DNA of 19,958 nt from Bacteroidales bacterium (GTDB taxonomy: Bacteria; Bacteroidota; Bacteroidia; Bacteroidales; P3). The notes beneath the pieces were generated by a model. It worked only from the letters and a program-made list of their open reading frames with translations, was not told the DNA's origin and did not search any database. The DNA lies in assembly GCA_031286005.1 (NCBI GenBank), contig JAITVC010000076.1, positions 1 through 19,958 of the forward strand, read 5' to 3'. Below, in pieces: positions 8,201 through 14,005 of the stretch; positions within the stretch are counted from its first letter, which is position 1; the number at the start of each line of letters is the position of its first letter. Position numbers and translations under genes: made by a program.

Positions 8201-8711
8201 TGAACATTTGGTGTCGAAAAAGGGCACAAATTATGGCCGTGTAACGTTTCAAGACTACGATGAGTCGATAGATTTCACACTTTTTGCGCAAGATTATGTC
8301 AATTTCCGCAACGATTTAATCCCGTATTCGTTTGTATTTGTAGAGGCCAAAGCCGAAAAACGGTTTGTGCGTCGCGAAGAGATACAGAAAGCCGAAGCCG
8401 AAGGCAAAACCATCGAAGAAACCTTTGAGTTAAAGATTAGAAAAATCAGTTTGCTCGAAACTTTGATGGATCAACGCACGAAAACTCTATACTTAACCGT
8501 GAACACCGAAGACGTTACAACCATTTTTACCGATACGCTCAAAACATTGGCCGGTTTAAACCGCGGTTCATCTGAATTAGAACTTCAAATTGTCGACGAA
8601 GAATACCAATGCGTGCTTAATATGCCCTCACGCACCCTACGCGTGCAAACCAAACCCTTTTTAGACGGACTTTTTGAAAAATATCCGGCGGTACGGTTTA
8701 AGATTCATTAA
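5214..8711 (+). CDS. dnaE: DNA polymerase III alpha subunit
   Basis: The replicative polymerase subunit, 1165 residues (E. coli DnaE is 1160). The N-terminal PHP domain starts with AHLHVHTQYSILDGQ (metal-site His6 and His8) and continues with AITDHGSMFG. Catalytic aspartates are Asp396 and Asp398 in PDMDIDFDDEG and Asp549 in LLKMDFLGL. Further signatures are GPGRGSAAGS, NTGVHACGMII, ALYRPGPMDYIPSF and ASYAFNKSHATCYAYIAY. A clamp-binding motif QISLF is at 911-915. The C-terminal OB-fold lies at about 985-1040 (KFIAMITGAEHLVSKKGTNY). The frame is intact. It follows frr across a hairpin-rich 102-base gap with no promoter recognised, and converges with the Gate-protein gene 45 bases past its stop. 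Confidence 0.98.
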   Translation: MFAHLHVHTQYSILDGQADVKALLNKAKELDMEALAITDHGSMFGVFDFHSQAKKIGVKPIIGCEFYVTNNRLEKKSAEENSSYHLILLAKNAQGYQNLCRLCSIGYKEGFYYRPRIDKEVLRKYSEGLICASACLGGEIPRLLNADMHERAEKAVQDYHDIFGDDFYLELQNHGLEDQKRVNPLLAELSKKYNIKLIATNDVHFVNKSDFTAHQILVCLNTGKKFGEQNQMAYSGEEFLKSEAEMSALFPEYAEALANTQEIVNKVEIFEIKREIILPKFPLPEGINSEMDYLRKLTMDGAKERWGDPIPEAILERLAFELDTVEKMGFPGYFLIVWDFIQKAREMGVLVGPGRGSAAGSAITYAIKITNVDPIQYNLLFERFLNPDRISMPDMDIDFDDEGREKVIQYVVDKYGVDRVAQIVTLGTMAAKNSIKDVARVFDLPLNESNRLSNLVPEKPGTTLDTAFKESADLAKEKDSPNEIIRKTLKYAVELEGSIRNTGVHACGMIISPEDLMDVVPVSIAKGTDMPVVQFEGKLVEDAGLLKMDFLGLSTLNIIKNCLKNIKLRHNIDLDIEALPLDDKLTYELFANGETASIFQFESPGMRKWLMALKPNRFEDLIAMNALYRPGPMDYIPSFVKRKHGQEPISYDLPGMDEFLEETYGITVYQEQVMLLSQKLANFTKGDADTLRKAMGKKQITVLEKMSSKFTEGCRANGHDEKICQKIWKDWEAFASYAFNKSHATCYAYIAYQTAYLKAHYPAEFMAASLTNDLSNISKIGFLMDECKRMKIPLLSPDVNESQADFTVNAAGAIRFGLAAIKGVGGNAVEALIEERNANGLYTSIFDFAKRIDLRKFNKRCFEGLAKAGAFDSFKNIHRAQFFFQNPDETIFLDHLVSFANKYQTNKNAAQISLFGDDAGGIEVADPQIPYCEPWPKIVELQNEKEVTGFFISGHPLDDYKMEQKLFANCKISDLKGDLKVLQNKDLKFIAMITGAEHLVSKKGTNYGRVTFQDYDESIDFTLFAQDYVNFRNDLIPYSFVFVEAKAEKRFVRREEIQKAEAEGKTIEETFELKIRKISLLETLMDQRTKTLYLTVNTEDVTTIFTDTLKTLAGLNRGSSELELQIVDEEYQCVLNMPSRTLRVQTKPFLDGLFEKYPAVRFKIH

Positions 8712-8756
8712 GAATTAAAAAAGCCAAACTTTTTTTGAGGCGCTGGCAAAGTTCGT

Positions 8757-9725
8757 CTAATTCTTAGCATAAAACCACTTCGACATCTTTTTCTCACTCC
8801 ATTTAGAGGTAATGCGCACAAAAATGTAGGTTATCATTAGCGCAAAGCAAATGCGGAAGATAAACACACCGGTGTAGTGCCCGCCGATGGACATCATGAG
8901 GAGCGAATCTTCTATCATACTGTGGCAAAGCGACATCAAGACTAAGGCGTAGACGACGTCGCGCTTTTTGAGTTCGCCTTGATTCACGCTGTTGATGATT
9001 AAGCCACCACCATAGGCCAAACCCAACGTCATGCCCACAACCGTGATGGGGATTACATCTTTGTGGATGCCCAACAGTCGCAAAACGGGCTCCAGCCAGC
9101 TGTTGATTTTATCAATCACACCAATGCGTTTGAGAATATCCAAAACGATGATTAACGAGGTAACCCAAATCAAAATAAAGGCGTAGTTTTTCAGTTCGTT
9201 CAGCCCCCATTGCAAGAGCGACGGTTTTTCGGGAGCCACAAACAGCGTGTTGGCCACCTCCGGAACGCCTTGCAGAACACCCAAAAGATGATATACCCAA
9301 AATACAATAATACCGGCTATCAACCCAAACCCGAAACGCAATACGAATGCAGGCAGAAACTTCAATCCCGCCTTCTTGGTTACAGTAAGTTCTATCGGGA
9401 AGGTGTGCGCAATCAGAATAATCGTGGTTAGAGTTGTAACCTGCGCCACCGTGAGCGGTTCGATGTGTGATGCAATTTGAAAATAAGCAATCAATCCGCC
9501 GTAGATGTTCGCAATCATTGTGGACGCCCACACCAACCCCATTTCGCCGGGCAAGCCCATGAGTTTCATCAACGGCGCAAGCGCATCGCCAATATAGACA
9601 ATCAGTCCGGTTTCCTGCAAGATTTTTACCAAAATGGTAATGGGAATCATGAAGCGAAACATGTAGAAACTCGTCTTGATACCTTGACGAATCCAACCGA
9701 TAATTAAATTCGATATTTTTTTCAT
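8757..9725 (-). CDS. Nucleoside-recognition (Gate) domain membrane protein
   Basis: A 322-residue integral membrane protein with about eight hydrophobic segments. It seems to be two Gate (nucleoside-recognition) halves in tandem. The first includes FYMFRFMIPITILVKILQET and GEMGLVWASTMIANIYGGLI. The second includes KNYAFILIWVTSLIIVLDIL and TVVGMTLGLAYGGGLIINSV followed by the polar MSLCHSMIEDSLLM. The family includes sporulation SpmA/SpmB proteins and CNT-like nucleoside carriers. In Bacteroidota its substrate is unknown. A TATCTTTG element lies only 6 bases before the ATG, so the mRNA may be leaderless. It converges with dnaE, and no convincing terminator was found in the 45-base gap. Confidence 0.85.
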   Translation of the reverse strand: MKKISNLIIGWIRQGIKTSFYMFRFMIPITILVKILQETGLIVYIGDALAPLMKLMGLPGEMGLVWASTMIANIYGGLIAYFQIASHIEPLTVAQVTTLTTIILIAHTFPIELTVTKKAGLKFLPAFVLRFGFGLIAGIIVFWVYHLLGVLQGVPEVANTLFVAPEKPSLLQWGLNELKNYAFILIWVTSLIIVLDILKRIGVIDKINSWLEPVLRLLGIHKDVIPITVVGMTLGLAYGGGLIINSVNQGELKKRDVVYALVLMSLCHSMIEDSLLMMSIGGHYTGVFIFRICFALMITYIFVRITSKWSEKKMSKWFYAKN

Positions 9726-9730
9726 GGATG

Positions 9731-9762
9731 CAAAGATACAAAAAAAATAGTGATTAATGAAA
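9731..9762 (-). promoter_or_regulatory. Promoter for the Gate protein, at the start codon
   Basis: On the minus strand, TATCTTTG (9738-9731) has a TTTC (9762-9759) 20 bases upstream. The ATG at 9725 begins 6 bases after the box, about where transcription should start. Confidence 0.65.
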
Positions 9763-9787
9763 AGTGATTAGTTGGCAAATAAAAAAA

Positions 9788-9819
9788 TTTGCGCAGTTAG
9801 AAAACTTTTTGTATATTTG
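9788..9819 (+). promoter_or_regulatory. Consensus promoter upstream of the (CT)17 ORF
   Basis: TTTG (9788-9791), 20 bases, then TATATTTG (9812-9819) form a near-ideal Bacteroidota promoter. A perfect 6-bp inverted repeat (gcaaat 9775-9780, atttgc 9787-9792) overlaps the -33 element and may be an operator. It is divergent to the Gate-protein promoter. No other promoter was seen before the cysteine peptidase gene, so this one may serve the whole module. Confidence 0.75.
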
Positions 9820-9837
9820 CAAATCAAACACTCTCAA

Positions 9838-10038
<201 letters not shown>

Positions 10039-10120
10039 GGATTTCTTATATCCGAAACAGTCTTAATCAAAAAACATCACTTAGCACAAGTTTAGATGAT
10101 CCGTAATACCCCCCCCAAGT

Positions 10121-10148
10121 AGTCATCCTTAGCGATAGCGAAGGGACT
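10121..10148. repeat. Palindromic element with a 12-base loop (copy 1)
   Basis: Nested arms agtc/gact (10121-10124, 10145-10148) and cct/agg (10127-10129, 10142-10144) enclose tagcgatagcga. In reverse complement the loop reads tcgctatcgcta, related to the loops of the elements at 11542-11585 (tcggttccgctt) and 11681-11731 (tcgactccgctc). It directly precedes the cysteine peptidase gene. Confidence 0.6.
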
Positions 10149-10199
10149 GCAACTAACCGATTAAACATCTAAACAAATTAACAATAAAAATTCAAAATT

Positions 10200-10751
10200 A
10201 TGAAAACAATAAAAATATTATTAACCATTTTTATGGTTACGACCTTTGTGCAAACAGGAAAATCTGCTTCATATTACTATACTACCACTCTTGTTCCTAA
10301 TTATAAACAAGAACATCCTGCATGGTGCTTTTTTACAAGCATGCAGATGTTGTATACGCCACACTTGTCCCAATGCCATTTAGCTTCTGAATATGGTGGG
10401 CTATATTCAGATGGCTGTTGTGATCGCTGGAATCCTCTTTATCCTCTTCCTTATGCTTGTGAAAAAGGTGTTCTTACAACTGAAGCTACAAGTTTTCTAC
10501 AAAGGTATGTTATAAAGTATCCTGGGGGACTGCTATTCTCGTTTCCTGACGATGACTACTATGGTAGTACATATAAACTACCTTGTATCGTAGTTGATGA
10601 GATGATAGGACATGCATACGTTGCCACAGAGATAAATGTCAGCCAAGTTGGCTACACTGTTACAGGGAACGATCCTTGGCCAGGGTATGCTTACGCTTAT
10701 TATACGTATAACTATAGTAATCAAATCTATTCTACATATACCTTCGTTTAA
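10200..10751 (+). CDS. Secreted papain/AvrRpt2-like cysteine peptidase
   Basis: A 183-residue protein with a signal peptide (hydrophobic ILLTIFMVTTFV, cleavage probably near Ala23). The mature N-terminus contains VPNYKQEHPAWCFFTSMQML. Gln37 and Cys43 have the six-residue offset of the papain oxyanion Gln and nucleophile Cys. His138 in GHAYVATE and Asp158 in GNDPWPG complete a likely catalytic triad, in the order and approximate spacing of C39-like and AvrRpt2-type (papain-like clan CA) peptidases. Further cysteines (59, 73, 74, 87, 129) could form disulfides, which suits an exported enzyme. The C-terminus is very Tyr-rich. It stands 54 bases before a lipoprotein gene. Codon use looks more AT-rich than in dnaE, compatible with transfer. 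The target is unknown. Confidence 0.7.
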   Translation: MKTIKILLTIFMVTTFVQTGKSASYYYTTTLVPNYKQEHPAWCFFTSMQMLYTPHLSQCHLASEYGGLYSDGCCDRWNPLYPLPYACEKGVLTTEATSFLQRYVIKYPGGLLFSFPDDDYYGSTYKLPCIVVDEMIGHAYVATEINVSQVGYTVTGNDPWPGYAYAYYTYNYSNQIYSTYTFV

Positions 10752-10805
10752 CCTCAACCAAACACTAACTCAAAAAAGATAGTAAAAATAAAAAAAAACA
10801 AAACC

Positions 10806-11516
10806 ATGAAAAAAATCCTTTATTTAGCATGTTTATTGCCAATTACTGTGGCATGTACACCGGTTGAAAAAGCGGATACTTCCTCAACAAGTCTTCCTGC
10901 AGCGTATATTGAGAAGGCTAAAAAATATGCCAATGTTGTTTCGTTTGATACTAAATATTTGAGCGAAATCGAAGTCTTTGCACTCCGCGAAGTAGCGTAT
11001 CCTTATACGCAAATGAAGCAAATGCCTCAACTTGATGCCGGACGTCCACATCCGACAAAAATTTACACGGAACTTGGCTTGTACGATATTAAGTCAGTGC
11101 CGTGTTTGCATCTTGACGAAGCGGCATTTTTAGAAAAAACAACGCCAGGAAATTTGTTAAAAAACCTTAAACCTGCACAAACCAATATGACGTTTGCTTT
11201 AAGCCATAAAGATAGCATCGGCGAATATCAATTGCTGAATATTGAAAAAGATGTTAGTAGAGATCTTTGGGGAGCAAGAGTGAGGATTCCAGGATGGCGA
11301 GAAGTTCAAGAACGTCTTCCAGAACACGTGAGAGAAGCAGGTTATAGTATTTTTTCATTTTATGGGAAAATATATATTGTGGCCTTCGATGAAACCGGGC
11401 GTGCTGTTATTTACAATCCTATGGGCGAGAAAGAAGATTTGCAACGCTTATGCGAATATATAGAAGCCAAATTAAAGGACAAAAATCCTGATGGCACTTT
11501 CAAATCGTATATGTAG
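10806..11516 (+). CDS. Lipoprotein of unknown function, partner of the peptidase gene
   Basis: A 236-residue protein with a lipoprotein signal (MKKILYLACLLPITVACTPV). Cys17 is the probable lipidation site, although the -3 Thr makes the lipobox non-canonical. The mature part is soluble in character. Features include an N-terminal helix (AYIEKAKKYANVV), a central PGWREVQERLPEHVREAG, and a C-terminal strand-rich segment (FYGKIYIVAFDETGRAVIYN) followed by a helix. No family is recognised. The A-rich 54-base gap to the peptidase gene has no promoter, so the two are likely cotranscribed. It could be a membrane-anchored inhibitor, chaperone or co-factor for the peptidase, but only adjacency supports this. 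A strong hairpin follows 25 bases after its stop. Confidence 0.75.
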   Translation: MKKILYLACLLPITVACTPVEKADTSSTSLPAAYIEKAKKYANVVSFDTKYLSEIEVFALREVAYPYTQMKQMPQLDAGRPHPTKIYTELGLYDIKSVPCLHLDEAAFLEKTTPGNLLKNLKPAQTNMTFALSHKDSIGEYQLLNIEKDVSRDLWGARVRIPGWREVQERLPEHVREAGYSIFSFYGKIYIVAFDETGRAVIYNPMGEKEDLQRLCEYIEAKLKDKNPDGTFKSYM

Positions 11517-11541
11517 TTAATAATTGACACAACATTTAAAA

Positions 11542-11585
11542 GCGTTATTCGGTCGCTTCGGTTCCGCTTAGCGACCGGGTAATGC
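11542..11585 (+). terminator. 16-bp palindrome after the lipoprotein gene (copy 2)
   Basis: Arms gcgttattcggtcgct (11542-11557) and agcgaccgggtaatgc (11570-11585) pair at all 16 positions if G-U is allowed (three G-U pairs), around loop tcggttccgctt. It starts 25 bases after the lipoprotein stop. The position suits a terminator, although no T-run follows. Confidence 0.6.
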
Positions 11586-11680
11586 AACGCAAATTAACAA
11601 ATAAACCCTTTTATAAATTAAAGGACAAAAAAACTATGGTAAATACACAGTAAATAGTGAATAGTTATTAGTTAAGAGTG

Positions 11681-11731
11681 GCTTCGACTCCGCTCAGCCA
11701 CCGGGTTTTGGTCGCTGAACAGAGTCGAAGC
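11681..11731. repeat. Large inverted repeat upstream of the MATE gene (copies 3 and 4)
   Basis: Two related elements lie head to head. gcttcgactccgctcagcca runs from 11681 to 11700 and continues cc. Its near reverse complement spans 11710-11731. They pair at 19 of 22 positions with a 7-base loop. The first copy is also a small palindrome by itself (gtggct 11678-11683, agccac 11696-11701, loop tcgactccgctc). CTTCGACTCCGCTCAG-type sequences are, from memory, widespread between genes in Bacteroidota. The rest of 11586-11680 is AT-rich and has no recognisable gene. Confidence 0.65.
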
Positions 11732-11745
11732 ATTCATTAATCACA

Positions 11746-11776
11746 ATTGCCGTTTCATTTATTTTTCGTACCTTTG
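11746..11776 (+). promoter_or_regulatory. Promoter for the MATE gene, at the start codon
   Basis: ATTG (11746-11749), 19 bases, then TACCTTTG (11769-11776). The ATG begins 6 bases after the box, so transcription would start at or next to the start codon. Confidence 0.7.
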
Positions 11777-11781
11777 CACCC

Positions 11782-13113
11782 ATGAAATCCCTACCTTCTT
11801 ATAAACAAATTTGGCAAATTGCTTGGCCACTGATGATTGGTTTGATTGCCGAAAATGTTGTTGGCGCTATTGACACGATGTTTCTCGGTCATGTTGGCGA
11901 ATTAGAACTGGCCGCTTCGGCAATGGCCGGAACGTTTTACATCATCCTCTTTGTGGTGGGAATGGGCTTTGGTGTGGGAACGCAAATCCTTGTTTCGAGG
12001 CGCAACGGCGAAGAAAATTACAAGCCCATCGGCGCCATTGTGGAAAATAGTTTGTATTTCGTGTGGCTCTTTTCAGCTATCACCATTATTCTGGCATTTA
12101 TGTTTGCCAAACCGGTATTGAGTTTTGTGATTTCTTCGGAAGCCATCACCGAAGCCACGCTGCGGTTCTTCAACATCCGAGTGTTTACCCTGTTTTTCTC
12201 GCTGGGATGCGTGATGATGCGGTCGTTTTTTGTTGGCATTCAATTCACGAAATACATCGGCATCGGAGCTTTCGTGATAGCAGGCACAAACTTCGTGCTG
12301 GATTATGTGATGATTTTCGGCAAATTCGGTTTCCCGAAAATGGGGCTCGAAGGCGCTGCCTTAGCCTCTGTGTTGGCAGAGGTGGCCGGATTTATCTATT
12401 TTGTGATTATCATTATCCGCAAGGTGGACTTAAACAAGTACGACCTGTTCCGCTTCAAAAAACCCCAACTCCAAATTGCACGCAACACGTTTAACCTCTC
12501 GGTGTACACCATGCTGCAAAATTTGGTTTCGCTCATCAGTGGGTTCTTGTTCTTTGTGATTATTGAGAAAACGGGTGAGCGAAATCTCGCCGTAACCAAT
12601 ATTGTGAGGAGTTTCTACATCCTGATAATAACGCCGGTTTGGGCCTATAACTCCGCCGTGAGCACCATTGTGAGCAACGCCATTGGGGCAGGGCAGCGGC
12701 GCTATGTGTTTCCCATCATTTGGCGCGTAACGGTGTTTGGCGTTGGAACAACGATACTGATTTTCGGCCTTTCGGCCTGCTTCCCCGTCAGTATTTTGAG
12801 GCTCTACACAGCTGATATGTCGCTCATCCAAATCGGATTGAACGGCGTATACATTGTGGCTTTGGCCAATGTCGTTTATGGGTTCACGGGCATTGCTTTT
12901 TCGGCCGTTTCGGCAACGGGCAACACCAATATTGCTATGGGCATCGAACTCATCGCCGTGGCCTTTTATATTGTGGCCATCTATCTGCTGGCGTTTAATT
13001 TCGCCGAGCGCATTTCCCTCGTTTGGTTCTCCGAAATTGTGTATTATGTGATGTTAGGCATCGGTAGTTTCATCTATTTATCCACAAAACACTGGACTAA
13101 AAAGGAAATTTAG
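11782..13113 (+). CDS. MATE family efflux transporter
   Basis: A 443-residue, 12-segment inner-membrane antiporter of the multidrug and toxic compound extrusion family (NorM/DinF type), normal length. The two-fold layout is visible. The first half begins IWQIAWPLMIGLIAENVVGA and IDTMFLGHVGELELAASAMA. The second begins at about residue 235 with TFNLSVYTMLQNLVSLISGF. The conserved segment TPVWAYNSAVSTIVSNAIGAG carries the usual NxxGA pattern of the C-lobe. Substrates (drugs, dyes, metabolites) cannot be told from sequence. It has its own promoter with almost no leader and is followed by a hairpin and a minisatellite. Confidence 0.95.
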   Translation: MKSLPSYKQIWQIAWPLMIGLIAENVVGAIDTMFLGHVGELELAASAMAGTFYIILFVVGMGFGVGTQILVSRRNGEENYKPIGAIVENSLYFVWLFSAITIILAFMFAKPVLSFVISSEAITEATLRFFNIRVFTLFFSLGCVMMRSFFVGIQFTKYIGIGAFVIAGTNFVLDYVMIFGKFGFPKMGLEGAALASVLAEVAGFIYFVIIIIRKVDLNKYDLFRFKKPQLQIARNTFNLSVYTMLQNLVSLISGFLFFVIIEKTGERNLAVTNIVRSFYILIITPVWAYNSAVSTIVSNAIGAGQRRYVFPIIWRVTVFGVGTTILIFGLSACFPVSILRLYTADMSLIQIGLNGVYIVALANVVYGFTGIAFSAVSATGNTNIAMGIELIAVAFYIVAIYLLAFNFAERISLVWFSEIVYYVMLGIGSFIYLSTKHWTKKEI

Positions 13114-13140
13114 TTCTTAATGAATAGAAATTAGTGAACA

Positions 13141-13165
13141 CAAGGGCGGATTATATCCGCTCTTG
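13141..13165 (+). terminator. Hairpin downstream of the MATE gene
   Basis: An 11-bp stem (caagggcggat 13141-13151, atccgctcttg 13155-13165, one G-T pair) with loop tat lies 27 bases after the MATE stop. A modest T-rich stretch follows (atgtttat). It is a likely terminator. Confidence 0.6.
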
Positions 13166-13179
13166 ATGTTTATAAGTAT

Positions 13180-13410
13180 GAAATCGGTGTTCCGAACTCG
13201 GAATTTGGTGTTCTGAACTCGGAATTTAGTGCTCTGAACTCGGAAATTGGCGTTCTGAACTCGGAAATTGGTGTTCTGAACTCGGAAATCGGCGTTCCGA
13301 ACTCGGAAATCGGTGTTCCGAACTCGGAATTTGGTGTTCTGAACTCGGAATTTGGTGTTCCGAACTCGGAATTTGGTGTTCCGAACTCGGAATTTGATGT
13401 TCTGAACTCC
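13180..13410 (+). repeat. 21-bp minisatellite, 11 units
   Basis: Eleven head-to-tail 21-base units with no spacers. Each has the form gaa(a/t)tyrgygyt followed by tcygaactcg, and a degenerate twelfth unit runs to 13431. Each unit junction contains TTCYG-AACT-CGGAA, a 5-bp stem with a four-base loop. The variable Y (C or T) still pairs as C-G or U-G in plus-strand RNA. On the minus strand the array reads as a heptapeptide repeat (SEFRTPN/SEFGTPI) in a frame of about 80 codons starting from TTG at 13412. With no ATG and no promoter, coding is unlikely. It fills most of the gap between MATE and the acyltransferase gene. Confidence 0.95.
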
Positions 13411-13440
13411 AAAATCGGGGTTTTCCTGCCGAAGTTTCTT

Positions 13441-13980
13441 CTAACTTAGTGAATAATTCTTGGGATATTTGGCCACATAGCCGCGTAAGAGGTCTTGAAT
13501 GTGGCTAAAATCGGCGTCAAAGTCGCCGGTAATTTCAAATTTGGTTAAAAGTCCGGTCTGTTTTTTCTGATAATCGATAAATCCGATATATAAAGGCACA
13601 TTGGCTTGCCGGGCGATGTGGTAGAAGCCCTTTTTCCATTTGGTGGTGTATTTGCGAGTGCCTTCGGGCGTGATGGTAAGGGCTAATCGGTCTTTGGTGT
13701 TAAACAAATTGACACAATATTGCACCATGTTGCGGGCTTGTTGGCGATTGACGGGAACGCCGCCCAATCCGAGGAGCAAACGCTTTATCGGAAACGTGAA
13801 AAATTCTTTCTTTATCAAAAAATTTGACGGAATACCGATGCAGCGATAGCTCAACCATCCCCAAACGAAGTCCCAAAAGCTGGTATGCGGCGCCACAATG
13901 CACACAAATTTGTTCTCTTCGGGCTTAATACCAACCACACTCCAACCGCATATCTTTAAAATCAACTTGTAAATATTCAT
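13441..13980 (-). CDS. PlsC-like 1-acyl-glycerol-phosphate acyltransferase family protein
   Basis: A 179-residue acyltransferase of the LPLAT family. APHTSFWDFVWG carries the catalytic H-x4-D, FPIKRLLLGLGGVPVNR is the substrate-binding block, and TITPEGTRKYTTKWKKGFYH contains the EGTR motif. No long hydrophobic anchor is seen beyond the N-terminal helix. The frame stays open upstream to 14040, but the ATG at 13980 (MNIYKLILKICGW) is preferred. It gives the normal family start and avoids a 35-base overlap with tamL, whose stop is 25 bases upstream. The protein is short compared with classical PlsC (about 240) and belongs to the compact variants seen in Bacteroidota. It is probably the last gene of the tryptophanase unit. 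The acyl acceptor (lysophosphatidate, ornithine lipid or other) is not known. Confidence 0.88.
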   Translation of the reverse strand: MNIYKLILKICGWSVVGIKPEENKFVCIVAPHTSFWDFVWGWLSYRCIGIPSNFLIKKEFFTFPIKRLLLGLGGVPVNRQQARNMVQYCVNLFNTKDRLALTITPEGTRKYTTKWKKGFYHIARQANVPLYIGFIDYQKKQTGLLTKFEITGDFDADFSHIQDLLRGYVAKYPKNYSLS

Positions 13981-14005
13981 ATCAATTATTTTTCCTTCAT
14001 AGTGT

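Noticed and set aside
8712..8756. Terminator between dnaE and the convergent Gate gene
   Set aside because: Only a 6-bp imperfect pairing (aacttt/aaagtt) with a long loop was found.
9112..9741. 209-codon minus-strand frame overlapping the Gate protein
   Set aside because: It is the shifted frame of a clear membrane protein and its product is rich in His and Cys with no hydrophobic pattern.
11635..11652. Five-codon frame (MVNTQ) before the MATE gene
   Set aside because: Too short to support; at most a remnant of a lost gene's start.
12063..12494. 143-codon frame inside the MATE gene
   Set aside because: Alternative frame of a well-supported transporter.
13180..13410. Possible CRISPR array
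   Set aside because: Units are directly adjacent with no unique spacers and no cas genes are present.
13170..13412. 80-codon minus-strand frame across the 21-bp repeats
   Set aside because: It exists because 21 is a multiple of three. It starts only at TTG, has no promoter, and variation between units is non-synonymous.
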